Assembly: GCA_026122235.1 (NCBI GenBank) | Contig: JAOCZM010000249.1 | Location: forward strand, 15,066,001 to 15,130,000 | Source: Vinca minor | Taxonomy: Eukaryota > Streptophyta > Magnoliopsida > Gentianales > Apocynaceae | Reading direction: 5' to 3' | DNA: 64,000 bases | Part shown: one piece after another, positions 30,055 through 43,728 of the stretch | Layout of the letters: every line of letters starts with the position of its first letter | How positions within the stretch are numbered: position 1 is the stretch's first letter | The notes under the pieces: generated by a model | Told to the model about the DNA's origin: nothing | The model's input: only the letters and a program-made list of their open reading frames with translations | Database searches by the model: none | Made by a program: the position numbers and the translations under genes

Positions 30055-33000
30055 CTATTTAATATGGCGAATAGATGGTATTCCCAAGCAGTCTAGATGA
30101 CATTGCCCACGGATCCTCTGAGGTAGCTCGTGCAGCTGCAGATACTCGCAAGAAGAACGAGTATCACATGCTTCATTGGCTAGTCCATCCGCTACCTGAT
30201 TTGCTTCACGAAAAACATGAATCACGTTATTGTCCTTTAGGCTGCGTAATATAAGTTGGAAAAGCCCATCTAGCTTCCAAGATTTCATACTACGACGTTG
30301 TATCGAGTCACATAACATCTGTGAGTCTGTTTGTATATGTGCTATAGCATAACCCAAAGTCTCCAAAAATTTCAATCCATACAGCATAGCTTCCATCTCT
30401 GCTTCATTGTTGGATACATCATCACCAAGGAATCTGTGATAAGCCGCAATAAACAAGCCATTCGAAAATCTGACTATGCCACCGGCACCCGCAAGACCCG
30501 AATTCCTTCTCGACGCTCCATCCATATTCAAAACTACCCTCTCCTGTATCGGGCGCAGCCATCTAACCTGAACAGCCGAGCTGCGTTCTGTCCATAGCGG
30601 AGGGTGTGATCCCCCATATCGGTCATATAAGGTCTCCGCCATCAGTAAAGGTCGCACATAGAAGTCGAACTCCTTCAACAAACCTCTCCCATTTGATCGC
30701 CTCCCATCATACACAAAGCGACAACGGGCTTTCCATAGGATCCAACATACCGCCGGAAAAATAATCAAATGAATATCATACCATTTACCTTTTCCTTGCC
30801 TCCAAAGATACTTTAAAAGAGACGCCGGGCTGTCATAATTTAAGTCTCCTAAAGTTATCCCAACATATCCACAAACTTTTTGCCATAGAAATTTCGCCAT
30901 ATTGCAAGTAACAAAAATATGGGCAAAAGTATCAATTCCATGTTTGCAGTAGCATTGTGAAGCCAGTGATACCCCCCACCTCTGCCTTACCTCATCAAGT
31001 GCAAAATGCTTGTTGAATAATCTCCAAATGAATAGGCGGAGAGCCAAAGGTAAAGAAGCATCTACCCAAAGAGCCTTTCTCGATCCCAGATTTGCCGCTG
31101 CCGGCTGCAAATGTTTAAGAACAGAGGATATAGAAAATCGGCCGTCTGATTCTAAAGTCCATACCCATTTGTCAGGCCCTGTTCCCAAAACAACATCAGG
31201 CAATAGAGCTCGGAAATGCTGTGGTTGATTCAGCACTATGCCCCTCCAACCAGTCGGCCCGAGACAATCTTTAATTTTCAAATCAGTGGCCAATGGACTC
31301 CCCTGATGTAACCACAAAGGGCCCTTCATTGTGAAGTTGTCATACCAGAAGGATGTTGTACCTCCTCTTATCAAAAGACCTATATGTGGTTCAGCTTCAT
31401 GTTGTACGCCCATCATCCGACGCCATACTTTGGAGGCGTGTGCTGTAGTAGTGACCATTGAGGGGTGTATCCCATTTATGCAATATCTATCCAACAAGAA
31501 CTCACTCCATAGAGATTGAGTTGTTCGAAATCTCCACCAGAGCTTAAATGCAAAAGCCTTTTGCAACGTTACCAATTCATGTAAACCGAGGCCATTTTGC
31601 ATAACATCCCGAGCATAATTTCGCCCATGACATCCAATGGCGTTTGTATCCACTCGACCGATTGCCCCCATAGAAAATTGGCCAGCAGCCTCTCTACTGC
31701 CTCAAGCACTTGTTTGGGAGGCGAAGTCGAAGCAAGTAAGTATAGAGTCATGGATAATAGAACATGACGAATTAATATGAGCCGACCACCAAAGCTCAAC
31801 AATTTATGCTCGCCACCTTCCACCCGTCTTGCTATCTTCTCAATCGATGGAGCAAAGTAACATACCTTAGGCCGACTCGACATATAAAGGACATCCGAGA
31901 TAAATGAAAGGAAAAGTGCCTTGAACAAAGCCTGTAAGCTGTGATATCAAATTAGCTTGAGCCCGCTGCGTTCTGCTGGAAGTGTAGAAAGAGCTTTTAC
32001 TTGAATTTATTTTTTATCCCGAGACCGCCTCATATGCACCAATGAACTCCACTAGACACTGCAAGCCTTTTTTCCCGCCATTCATAAAAATGATCATGTC
32101 ATCTGCATAAGCTAGGTGTGAAATAATCAGATTTATCCGCGGAACGACATATGGTTCAATCATGCGAGTCCCAATCAAATGATTGAGCCCTCGCGAAAAA
32201 GCCTCCGCGGCTAGAATGAATAAAAGAGGAGACAATGGGTCTCCCTGCTTGACACCTTTTCCTGATTTGAAAAATCCAAACGGAGAACCATTGACGAGTA
32301 TAGAAAACCAGTTATGTTCCAAAAGGTTACGTATCAAAAGCACAAAATGCTCACTAAACCCAAACTTCCGCAGTATAGCCGCCATATACGAATGAGAGAC
32401 CCGATCGAACGCCTTCATCATGTCGAGTTTGATAATCATATTGCCGCCCCTCACCTTTTTATTTAAAGACTCCACCATTTCCGTAGCTAGCAATATGTTG
32501 TCGTGATAACACGACCTCGAACAAATCCAGATTGATTAGAACTGATCAAATTACCAAGTAACCCAGAAAACCGATTCGCCATGACCTTGGATATGATCTT
32601 ACTAGAGAAGGTGCATAGAGAAATTGGCCGAAAATCACTAAAACATGTCGGATTCTCAACCTTTGGCAAAAGGACCAAAAATGCACTTGCCATTGCCTTC
32701 GGGAGAGAGAGAGAGACCCGCCCAGAAATCTCCTACAGCCCCAACAACATCATCACCAATGACATCCCAACAGTGCTGGAAAAACCGGCCAGAAAAACCA
32801 TCTGGTCCCGGCGCACTTGTAGGATCTAGACCGAACACCGCTTCTTTTACTTCTAACCGAGTTGGGAGGCGGTCCAAAGCCCTGTTCTCCGCCGTTGAAA
32901 CAAGTGTTGGAATGTATTGTAGCATGGAATCTGGCGGCTGTACTGGTTCTCGCCGCAAAAGGTTCTCAAAAAATGATACCCCCTCTCTGCCGATTGCATC

Positions 33001-34153
33001 TTGGGAAGAGAGTAAAGTGCCATCAACTGATAGAATTTGTGCAATACACATCTTCTTTTGTTTATTCCTGCAAAATGAGTGAAAATAATTGGTGTTAGCA
33101 TCTCCCTCCTTTATCCATTTTATTCTCGATTTTTGCCTCCAGAACATTTCTTCATGTTCAATGGTGGATGAGTAATGATCCTTAGCCTCGGCTAAAGCAG
33201 CAAAATTGTCCTGAGTCGGATCATTATCAAAAGCCTCCTCCATTCTAGCTACTTTCTCCATAGCACATTTTTTGTTGGATTCTGCATTGCCGAAAACATC
33301 TCGATTCCAAATACTCAAAGCCCCCTTCAACCTTTTCAACTTATGTTGAAGTTTGTACATGCCTGAGTTTGTAGTGTCTTGTGCCCATGTATCTGTGACC
33401 ACATCCAAAAAGTGTTTGTGCTTCGTCCACATATCTTGGAAACGGAAAGCCGATCCACCTCTACTTGTGCTTAGCCGATTGGATACCAGTAGAGGACAAT
33501 GGTTCGAAACCGTCCTCTGGAGATGAGTAACCTGAGTCGATTGAAAAATAGAAGCCCAGGATGTATTTACCAAAACTCGATCTAATCGCCGGTGTAGGGG
33601 ATGATTCCCTGCCCGACACCAGGTGAAAGGGCTGCCCAATGTCTGAACTTCCATCAATCCACAATCATTAATCACATCCTCAAATTCACGTATAGGCAGC
33701 ATTACCGGTATTGAGCCTTGACTCTCGGACAAGCGTAATACCACATTAAAATCACCCCCCGTTAGCCACGGCTGATCATATTGTTGATGAAATGCTCTCA
33801 ACTCCTCCCACGGTGTTCGGCGCTATGCGTAGGAGCACTTTGCATATATGAATGAGCAAGATATCGGCACTCTCGTCAAAACATTTATTCGCACATGGAC
33901 AACTTGTTCGAAAATCACCCAAAATATCAATGCTCAAATCCCCATCCCAAAAAAATCCATATTTTACTAACAATATTTCCAAAGCAAGAATCAAAACCCA
34001 AACGACTAGAATATAGTTGCAAATCATCTAAATCCACCATAGGCTCTAGCAACACCACTACGCTTTATTCTATGTTCCCGCTTTTAAATGACGTACACTA
34101 GCAATTGATTCGGCATTCGCAATGCCACGTATATTCCAAATTAACCAATTCAT
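30055..34153 (-). pseudogene. LINE ORF2 (endonuclease, reverse transcriptase, RNase H), broken
   Basis: The start is at 34153 (MNWLIWNIRGIANAESIASV). Endonuclease pieces include GGDFNVVLRLSESQGS and RRLDRVLVN; the catalytic S-D-H near the end reads SNH. The RT has FRPISLCTFSSKIISKV, IKLDMMKAFDRVSH, GVKQGDPLSPLLFIL and YADDMIIF. Then come a zinc-binding region (CYCKHGIDTFAHIFVTC) and an RNase H with NMDGASRRNSG, NEAEMEAM, QTDSQ and REANQVADGLA. Frames change near 34070, 32690 (beside a GA-run expansion), 32500, 32010 and 31620. The product would nick DNA and reverse-transcribe the LINE RNA; this copy is dead. Confidence 0.85.
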
Positions 34154-34189
34154 AAGGAAGATTATGATAAAGTATAAGTAGTCGTACGA

Positions 34190-35476
34190 CTATTGAGTAG
34201 AAGCGCCCTTCAGGGCTAACCTGGGTGACCGACGCAAAGGGATCGACTCCACCGGCAGAGGAGTTGCAACAATAAGATCGAAACCAGTGAAATCCACTGA
34301 TATACCGTCAATGGGTACAGATTGACCGCTATACTGACTGGGAACCATGGCCAGAACTTGTTCTGGAGCAGCATTTCCAACTGAACCAGGTTGCTCTGTT
34401 ATTGGGTCGGGTTCTGGTTGCTCCACCACCATCAATTGCAATTGAGAAAGTCTCTGCGCCTCCGCCATCTCCGCCGCGAAGTCACGTAGAGAATCTGCCG
34501 TCACTATTCTGGATTGGCCACCTTGAGGCTTGGTCTCCGATAGTGATTTTCTGGGAGCCGTAATCGGAGAGAAACCTTACCTACCAATGCCGATATCATC
34601 TTCTCCTAACTTCGGTTTCTGCCCATCCCCGGACCCGGGTACCGTGGCCTGTAACGACGGCGCTACCGGAGTGTCGGTCGGCGGAGGAGTTGTGTCCAAA
34701 ATTGGTGATTCCGAAATCGTTTCCAATATTGAGGATTCCACAATTTTGGGGGAAATGGCAAGAGGGCTTGTATTCGGGGATCGGGCCACCACCATTGGAT
34801 TTTTATTTTGTGCGGTCACCACCACCATAGATGGCGTTGACGAACTGGCGTTGGGGTGTCCTTTGGAGACGGGCTTCCAGGCAGCCCATTTTTTCACCGG
34901 TCCTCCCACTATAATTCCAGATTTTATTTTTCTAATCCCCAAATCTTTAGAGGAATCAATTCTTTTCCCTCTATCAGCCACGGGCTCAATTTTGTGAATA
35001 ATCGGGATCTGTGTAGATTTCAGAATTGTAGGGCAGTGACCATTACCATGGCCGACCTTCATACACCGAGTGCAATAGCCCGGATGATTATCATACGTGA
35101 TCGGCAGCCAAAAACCCTTTCCTGATTTGGCATGTGTTATACGAATTCGAGAAGGTAATTCCCCCAGTAACTCTACTTCCACGCATACTTTCGCGATACT
35201 CGGTCGTGAAGCAGTTGCAGTCGGAGCATCTAAAATGAGGGGCTGCCCTATCGCTTTTGCTAGAGAAAATAGCTTTGATTTATTATAAAGATGGATTGGT
35301 AATCCTTCAAACCCAATCCAAACAGGAACAATAGATGGTTCCTCATTCACGTTGAAATCATACGTCCATTTGAATATCCGCATACTCATTCCACAAAAAG
35401 TCCAACATCCTTGCCTCCACAATCTGCAATAATCCTCCTCCAAATCAAAACGGATGAGGACGTGACGGGGATCCAT
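34190..35476 (-). pseudogene. LINE ORF1 (DUF4283 and zinc knuckle), broken
   Basis: From 35476 the frame reads MDPRHVLIRFDLEEDYCRLW, then FKWTYDFNVNEEPSIVPVWI and GLPIHLYNKSKLFSLAKAIG, the DUF4283-type RNA-binding segment of plant L1 ORF1. The zinc knuckle CTRCMKVGHGNGHC (C-x2-C-x4-H-x4-C) follows at about residue 135-150. A stop at about 34577-34579 interrupts the frame, which then continues in phase to 34190 (LRRSPRLALKG near the end). The N-terminal half is missing, as the LINE2 copy at 49243 shows. The protein would bind the LINE RNA; this copy cannot make it whole. Confidence 0.8.
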
Positions 35477-35488
35477 CCATCCAATCCA

Positions 35489-36042
35489 AACTGGTCAATT
35501 ATTATAGTGCACCATTATTCGTTTTCTCCTATTTTGTATATGCCCCGAAAATTAATAAAACAAATTCTATTTTCCTACTCATAACTCCAAAGGTCTTGAT
35601 GAAAGTCACGTGTGTTTGTAAAACATGGAATGATTTGATAACAAATCCAAGATTTAAAGATAAATATTGGACAAAAATCAATTTTCAAATGTATGAATAG
35701 CATTTTATAGAAGCACATAAGACAAATAGAAAACATCTCTTTAAATTTAATTTCCAATGAATCACTGGAACTTCCTTTTTCTTTGAAAAAACCCCTTTTC
35801 ATTTCCTCCAATGGATTATTCAATAGGTTGTTTTAGAAATGGTATTTTGTGTACCACTGAAACTAAAGATTTTCCGAAAACAATTTATCATTTAAATCCA
35901 TGCATCAGAAAATAAAAAGTTATCTATTTTTTTTTCAAAAATGGATATCTCAATAGAAAACCTTAAAGCATTTCTAGGGTTTGGATATCACGTGGAAGAA
36001 AATGATTGTAAGGTCTTTCGAATTCTACTCGATTGACATACT
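35489..36042 (+). pseudogene. F-box gene fragment, array copy A7
   Basis: This full module A resumes right after the LINE; its first bases are the target duplication. It carries CVCKTWNDLITNPRF-type sequence and the F-box-associated FLGFGYHVEENDCKVFRILL, in different frames. Confidence 0.65.
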
Positions 36043-36487
36043 TTTCCGGAAAGTACAACAAATTCGTTGAAGAGTATTGGTAGCCCTTACAATAATCTCC
36101 TCCATGGAATTTGAATAAGGGTTGCTTTGTTGTTATTTTCATTATGGCGGAAACCTTTAGGTTCATGTGTATTTTAGAAAATACTAACGATGAAACCATC
36201 TAGCTTGAAGGATGAAAGTTAACTACACATAACATGCACAATCTGGAGAATAATAATCAACTTGTAAATTACTATAGTGCACCATAAATTTTTTTCCCTT
36301 TGTATATGCCACTGTAAATAATAATATTGTTGCACAGTCCCCATCCTTAAGTTTGCTTGTGGGCAGAGACAAGAAGAGAGTTTTATTCTTTGTGGGCCGG
36401 TTCTTGATAGAAAAAAAAAGAGATTTGAAAAAAAGCAACTTTATCTCTTCCAAGATTACTAGAGAGAAGAGAAAGAGGGAGGAAGAG

Positions 36488-36630
36488 ATGGGGGGAAGAC
36501 TACTGTAAAATCTTGGGGTTATTAGAAAAGCTTCTGATGATGATTTGAAGAAGGCTTACAGAAACCTTGCCATGAAGTGGCATCCTAACAAGAATCCAAA
36601 TAAAAAGAAAGATGTTGAGGCTATGTATAA
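36488..36630 (+). pseudogene. DnaJ J-domain fragment, copy J9
   Basis: The loop is HPNKNP with AAC for Asn. The preceding helix reads KKAYRNLAMKW (Lys to Asn). The shared frame break is present (ATCTTGGGGTTATT). Confidence 0.7.
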
Positions 36631-37683
36631 TTTTTTTATGATGAATCTTCTATTATTTTTTGTTCTTTTTAATTTTTGATTTGTGGGTATTTAATAAGTG
36701 GTTGCATGAATGGTACTTTGTGTATCACTAAAACATATAATTTTGGTAAAAAAATTATATTTAGATTACATATTATTTTGGGAAAAATTATATTTACAAT
36801 CTAATCATTAAATAATATTTCCGTCTTCTTGCCATTGACATGTCAATAGAAAAGCCGAGAGCATTTCTAGGATTTGTATATCACGTGGATGACAATGACT
36901 GCAAGGTATTTGGATTCTACTTAATTATCATATTTTTCGAGATAGTACTACAAATACTTTGAAAAATCCTGGTAGCTCTAACAATCATCTCCTCAATGGA
37001 ATTTGAACAAGATTTGATTGTTGCTACTTATTATTTTGGCGAAAACCATCAAGTTAATGTCTATTTTTTTTTCAATTACTTATGATGAAAACTGAAGTTA
37101 TTACTTGCACAAACATATTTATCGTCTAGTTTGAAGGATGAAACACAACTACACATAACATGCACATGTTAGAGAATAATAATCAATTGGTCAACTACTA
37201 TAATGCATCATTATTATTTTTCTCCTTGTGTATGCCCTCAGAATTTAATAATAATATTTTCTCAATTCATTCACATTTTCCTAATTCTAACCCCTAAAGT
37301 TTTAATTCAACTCATTTATGTTTGGGAAAAATGAGTGTGATAATTTGAACTTTTTTTAACCTATGTGTATAGCATGCTTATTTGATTTTATGTGTTACAT
37401 CATAAATATATGTTATATGTTGTCACTATATTGTTTAAGAGGTGCTTTAATGTTAATTAAAACTTGTGGGACTTAAGTGTAGGAACTAGAAACATGTGGG
37501 GTGACTTTGTAACTATTTGAATTTTTAGTTTTGGTGGATATGGATGGAAAAAGGAAACAGAAAGAGAAATATTAAAACTGAAGCTATTACTTGGACAAGC
37601 TTTTAAGCTTTTTTGAACTTCTAGTTTGAAGGATGAAATTTATCTTCGAACAAAATGCACAAGCAAGAAAATAATAATTAACT

Positions 37684-38230
37684 GGTCAATTATTATAGTG
37701 CACCATTATTCGTTTTCTCCTATTTTGTATATGCCCCGAAAATTAATAAAACAAATTCTATTTTCCTACTTATAACTCCAAAGGTCTTGATGAAAGTCAC
37801 GTGTGTTTGTAAAACATGGAATGATTTGATAACAAATCCAAGATTTAAAGATAAATATTGGACAAAAATCAATTTTCAAATGTATGAATAGCATTTTATA
37901 GAAGAACATAAGACAAATAGAAAACATCTCTTTAAATTTAATTTCCAATGAATCACTGGAACTTCCTTTTTCTTTGAAAAAACCCCTTTTCTCTTTCCTC
38001 CAATGGATTATTCAATAGGTTGTTTTAGCAATGGTATTTTGTGTACCACTGAAACTAAAGATTTTCGGAAAACAATTTATCATTTAAATCCATGCATCAG
38101 AAAATAAAAAGTTATGAATTTTTTTTTTCAAAAATGGATATCTCAATAGAAAACCTTAAAGCATTTCTAGGGTTTGGATATCACGTGGAAGAAAATGATT
38201 GTAAGGTCTTTCGAATTCTACTCGATTGAC
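37684..38230 (+). pseudogene. F-box gene fragment, array copy A8
   Basis: This full module A is nearly identical to A7 (both have AAACATCTCTTTAAA and GAAAAAACCCCTTTTC), indicating a recent unit duplication. Confidence 0.65.
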
Positions 38231-38682
38231 ATACTTCTCCGGAAAGTACAACAAATTCGTTGAAGAGTATTGGTAGCCCTTACAATAATCTCCTCCATGG
38301 AATTTGAATAAGGGTTGCTTTGTTGTTATTTTCATTATGGCGGAAACCTTTAGGTTCATGTGTATTTTAGGAAATACTAACGATGAAACCCTCTAGCTTG
38401 AAGGATGAAAGTTAACTACACATAACATGCACAATCTGGAGAATAATAATCAACTTGTAAATTACTATAGTGCACCATAAATTTTTTTCCCTTTGTATAT
38501 GCCACTGTAAATAATAATATTGTTGCACAGTCCCCATCCTTAAGTTTGCTTGTGGGCAGAGACAAGAAGAGAGTTTTATTCTTTGTGGGCCGGTTCTTGA
38601 TAGAAATTTTTTTTTTTTGAAAAAATGAAGCAACTTTATCTCTATCAAGATTGCTAGAGAGAAGAGAAAGAGGGAGGAAGAG

Positions 38683-38824
38683 ATGCGGGGAAGACTACTG
38701 TAAAATCTTGGGGTTGTTAGAAAAGCTTCTGATGATGACTTGAAGAAGGCTTACAGAAACCTTGCCATGAAGTGGCATCATAACAAGATTCCAAATAAAA
38801 AGAAAGATGCTGAGGCTATGTATA
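38683..38824 (+). pseudogene. DnaJ J-domain fragment, copy J10
   Basis: It reads KKAYRNLAMKWHHNKIPNKK, so both the Pro and the Asp of the HPD loop are lost. It shares RNLAM with J9. Confidence 0.7.
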
Positions 38825-39877
38825 ATTTTTTTTATGATGAATCTTCTATTATTTTTTGTTCTTTTTAATTTTTGATTTGTGGGTATTTAATAAGTGGTTG
38901 TATAAATGGCTTTTTGTGTATCACTAAAACATATTATTTTGGTAAAAAAATTATATTTAGATTACATATTATTTTGGGAAAAAATTATATTTACAATCTA
39001 ATCATTAAATAATATTTCCGTCTTCTTGCCATTGACATGTTAATAGAAAAGCCGAGAGCATTTCTAAGATTTGTATATCAAGTGGATGACAATGACTGCA
39101 AGGTATTTGGATTCTAATTAATTATCATATTTTTCGATATAGTACCACAAATAATTTGAAAAATCCTGGTAGCTCTAACAATCATCTCCTCTATGGAATT
39201 TGAACAAGATTTGATTGTTGCTACTTATTATTTCGGCGAAAACCATCAAGTTAATGTCTATTTTTTAGCAAATACTTATGATGAAAACAGAAGTTATTAC
39301 TTGCACAAACATATTTATCATCTAGTTTGAAGGATGAAAGAATACTACACATAACATGCACATGTTAGAGAATAATAATCAATTGGTCAACTACTATAAT
39401 GCGTCATTATTATTTTTCTCTTTGTATATGCCCTTAGAAATTAATAATAATATTGTCTCAATTCATTCACACTTTCCAAATTCTAAACCCTAAAGTTTTA
39501 ATTAAACCCATTTATGTTTGGGAAAAATGAGTGTGAAAACTTGAACTTTTTTTAACCTATGTGTATAGCATTCTTATTTGATTTTATGTGTTACATCATT
39601 AATATATGTTATATGTTGTCACTATATTGTTTAAGAGGTGCTTTAATGTTAATTAAAACTTGTGGGACTTAAGTGTAGGAACTAGAAACATGTGGGGTGA
39701 CTTTGTAACTATTTGAATTTTTAGTTTTGGTGGATATGGCTGGAAAAAGGAATCAGAAAGAGAAATATTAAAACTGAAGATATTACTTGGACAAGCTTTT
39801 AAGCTTTTTGATCTTCTAGTTTGAAGGATGAAATTTATCTTCAAATAAAATGCACAAGCAAGAAAATAATAATTAAC

Positions 39878-40383
39878 TGGTCAATTATTATAGGGCACCA
39901 TTATTCGTTTTCTCCTACTTATAACTCCAAAGGTCTGGATGAAAGTCACGTGTGTTTGTAAAACATGGAATGATTTGATAACAATTCCAAGATTTAAAGA
40001 TAAATATTGGACAAAAATCAATTTTCAAATGTATGAATACCATTTTATAGAAGCACATAAGACAAATAGAAAACATGTCTTAAAATTTAATTTCAATGAA
40101 TCACTGGAACTTCCTTTTTCTTTGAAATAACCCCTTTTCACTTTCCTCCAATGGATTATTCAATAGGTTGTTTTAGAAATGGTATTTTGTGTACCACTGA
40201 AACTAAAGATTTTCGGAAAACAATTTATCATTTAAATCCATGCATCAGAAAATAAAAAGTTATCTATTTTTTTTAAAAAAATGGATATCTCAATAGAAAA
40301 CCTTAAAGCATTTCTAGAGTTTGGATATCACGTGGAAGAAAATGATTGTAAGGTCTTTCGAATTCTACTCGATTGACATACTT
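39878..40383 (+). pseudogene. F-box gene fragment, array copy A9 (longest surviving F-box frame)
   Basis: One 63-codon frame (39939-40130) reads MKVTCVCKTWNDLITIPRF through YHFIEAHKTNRKHVLKFNFN to LELPFSLK, the longest uninterrupted F-box end in the array. It lacks the F-box N-terminus, and the F-box-associated part lies in another frame. Confidence 0.68.
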
Positions 40384-40829
40384 TTCCGGAAAGTACAACA
40401 AATTCGTTGAAGAGTATTGGTAGCCCTTACAATAATCTCCTCCAAGGAATTTGAATAAGGGTTGCTTTGTTGTTATTTTCATTGTGGCGGAAACCTTTAG
40501 GTTCATGTGTATTTTAGAAAATACTAACGATGAAACCCTCTAGTTTGAAGGATGAAAGTTAACTACACATGACATGCACAATCTAGAGAATAATAATCAA
40601 CTGGTAAATTACTATAGTGCACCATAATTTTTTTCCCTTTGTATATTCCCCTGTAATTAATAATATTGTTGCACAGTCCCCAGCCTTAAGTTTGCCTGTG
40701 GGCAGAGACAAGAAGAGAGCTTGATTCTTTGTTGGCGGGTTCTTGATAGAAAAAAAAAGAAATTTGAAAAAAAGAAGCAACTTTATCTCTTTCAAGATTA
40801 CTAGAGAGAAGAGAAAGAGGGAGGAAGAG

Positions 40830-40970
40830 ATGGGGGGAAGACTACTCTAAAATCTTGGGGTTGATAGAAAGCTTCTAATGATGATTTGAAGAAGGCTTAT
40901 AGAAAGCTTGCCATGAAGTGGCGTCCTAATAAGAATCCAAATAAAAAGAAAGACGCTGAGGCTATGTACA
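40830..40970 (+). pseudogene. DnaJ J-domain fragment, copy J11
   Basis: It reads KKAYRKLAMKWRPNKNPNKK and KDAEAMYNFF. The loop is RPN. One A is missing before GCTT (GATAGAAAGCTTC), a second lesion shared with J14, J17 and J18. Confidence 0.7.
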
Positions 40971-42008
40971 ATTTTTTTTATGATGAATCTTCTATTATTT
41001 TTTGTTCTTTTTAATTTTTGATTTGTGGGTATTTAATAAATGGTTGCACGAATGCCTTTTTGTGTATCACTATAGCATATTATTTTGGGAAAAAATTATA
41101 TTTAGATTACATATTATTTTGGGAAAAAATTATATTAAAATCTAATCATTAAATAATATTTCCGTCTTCTAGCCATTGACATGTCAATAGAAAAGCCGAG
41201 AGCATTTCTAGGATTTGTATATCACGTGGATGACAATGACTGCAAGGTATTTGGATTCTACTTAATTATGATATTTTTCGAGATAGTACAACAAATACTT
41301 TGAAAAATCCTGGAAGCTCTAACAATTATCTCCTCCATGGAATTTGAACAAGATTTGCTTGTTGCTACTTATTATTTTGGCGAAAACCATCAAGTTAAGG
41401 TCTATTTTTTAGCAAATACTTATGATGAAAACTGAAGTTATTACTTGCACAAACATATTTATCGTCTAGTTTGAAGGATGAAAGACAACTACACATAAGA
41501 GAATAATAATCAATTGGTCAACTACTATAATGCGTCATTATTATTTTTCTCTTTGTATATGCCCTCAGAAATTAATAATAATATTGTCTCATTTCTTTCA
41601 CATTTTCCTAAATCTAACCCCTAAAGTTTTAATTAAACTCATTTATGTGGGGAAAAATGAGTGTGATAACTTGAACTTTTTTTAACATATGTGTATAGCA
41701 TGCTTATTTGATTTTATGTGTTACATCTTAAATATATGTTAAATGTTGTCACTGTATTGTTTAAGAGGTGCTTTAATGTTAATTAAAACTTGTGGGAATT
41801 AAGTGTATGAACTAGAAACATGTGGGGTGACTTTGTAACTATTTGAATTTTTGGTTTAGGTGGATATGGTTGGAAAAAAGAAAAAGAAAGAGAAATAAGA
41901 AAACTGAAACTATTACTTGGACAAACTTTTAAGCTTTTTGATCTTCTAGTTTGAAGGATGAAATTTTTCTTCAAATAAAATGCACAAGCAAGAAAATAAT
42001 ATTTATCT

Positions 42009-42172
42009 GGTCAATTATTATAGTGCACCATTATTCGTTTTCTCCTATTTTGTATATGCCCCCGAAAATTAATAAAAAAATTTTTCAATTTTCCTACTAC
42101 TAACTCCAAAGGTCTTGATGAAAGTCACGTGTTTTTGTAAAACATGGAATGATTTGATAACAAATCGCTTCG
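42009..42172 (+). pseudogene. F-box gene fragment, array copy A10 (mostly deleted)
   Basis: Only the upstream segment and the TW-DL-coding part remain. At TTTGATAACAAATCG it jumps to CTTCGTTGTTATTTTCATTG of module B, removing about 0.45 kb. Confidence 0.62.
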
Positions 42173-42532
42173 TTGTTATTTTCATTGTGGCAGAAACCTT
42201 TAGGTTCATGTGTTTTTTAGAAAATAATAACGATGAAACCCTCTAGTTTGAAGGATGAAAGTTAACTACACATAACATGCACAATCTAGAGCATAATAAT
42301 CAACTGGTAAATTACTATAGTGCACCATAATTTTTTTCCCTTTGTATATGCCCCTGTAATTAATAATATTGTTGCACAGACCCCATCCTTAAGTTTTCTT
42401 GTGGGCAGAGACAGGAAGAGAGTTTGATTCTTTGTGGGCCGGTTCTTGATAGAAAAAAAAAGAAATTTGAAAAAATGAAGCAACTTTATCTCTTTCAAGA
42501 TTATTAGAGAGAAGAGAAAGAGGGAGGTAGAG

Positions 42533-42674
42533 ATGGGGGGAAGACTACTGTAAAATCTTGGGGTTGTTAGAAAAGCTTCTGATGATGATTTGAAGAAGGC
42601 TTACAGAAAGCTTGCCATGAAGTGGCGTCCTAATAAGAATCCAAATAAAAAGAAAGATGCTGAGGCTATGTACA
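42533..42674 (+). pseudogene. DnaJ J-domain fragment, copy J12
   Basis: It reads KKAYRKLAMKWRPNKNPNKK with an RPN loop and GGGGTTGTTAGAAAAGCTTC across the frame break. Confidence 0.7.
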
Positions 42675-43728
42675 ATTTGTTTATGATGAATCTTCTATTA
42701 TTTTTTGTTCTTTTTAATTTTTGATTTGTGGGTATTTAATAAGTGGTTGCACGAATAGCTTTTTGTGTATCACTAAAACATATTATTTTGGTAAAAAAAT
42801 TATATTTAGATTACATATTATTTTGGGAATAAATAATATTTACAATCTAATCATTAAATAATATATCCGTCTTCTTGCCATTGACATGTCAATAGAAAAG
42901 TCCAGAGCATTTCTAGGATTTGTATATCACGTGGATGACAATGACTGTAAGGTATTTGGATTCTACAAAATTATCATATTTTTCGAGATAGTACCACAAA
43001 TACATTGAAAAATCCTGGTAGCTCTAACAATCATCTCCTCCATGGAATTTGAACAAGATTTGCTTGTTGCTGCTTATTATTTTGGCGAAAACCTTCATGT
43101 TAATATCTATTTTTTAGCAAATACTTAGGATGAAAAATGAAGTTATTACTTGCACAAACATATTTATCGTCTTGTTTGAAGGATGAAAGACAACTACACA
43201 TTACATGCACAAGTTAGAGAATAATAATCAATTAGTCAACTACTATAATGCATCATTATTATCTTTCTCTTTGTATATGCCCTCAGAAATTAATAATAAT
43301 ATTGTTTCAATTCATTCACATTTTCCTAATTCTAACCCCCAAAGTATTAATTAAACTCATTTATGTTTGGGAAAAATGAGTGTGAAAACTTGAACTTTTT
43401 TTAACCTATGTGTATAGCATGCTTATTTGATTTTACGTGTTACATCATAAATATATGTTATATGTTGTCACTATATTGTTTAAGATGTGCTTTAATGTTA
43501 ATTAAAACTTGTGGGACTTAAGTGTAGGAACTAGAAACTTGTGGGGTGACTTTGTAACTATTTGAATTTTTAGTTTTGGTGGATATGGCTGGAAAAAAGG
43601 AAATAGAGAGAGAAATATGAAAACTGAAGCAATTACTAGGACAAGCTTTTAAACTTTTTGATCTTCTAGTTTGAAGGATGAAATTTATCTTCAAACAAAA
43701 TGCACAAGGAAGAAAATAATAATTAACT

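Larger units (their letters stand above)
29918..35488 (-). mobile_element. L1-type LINE, 5'-truncated, inserted in the array
   Basis: The element is flanked by a perfect 12-bp duplication AACTGGTCAATT (29906-29917 and 35489-35500). The target is the start of an array unit. On the minus strand it starts inside ORF1 (5' truncation, just before MDPRHVLIRF), runs through ORF2 and ends in an A-rich tail (T-rich on plus, about 29918-29942). The 3' untranslated part is only about 110 bp plus tail. The RNase H domain at the ORF2 end is typical of many plant L1 elements. Both ORFs are broken. Confidence 0.9.
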
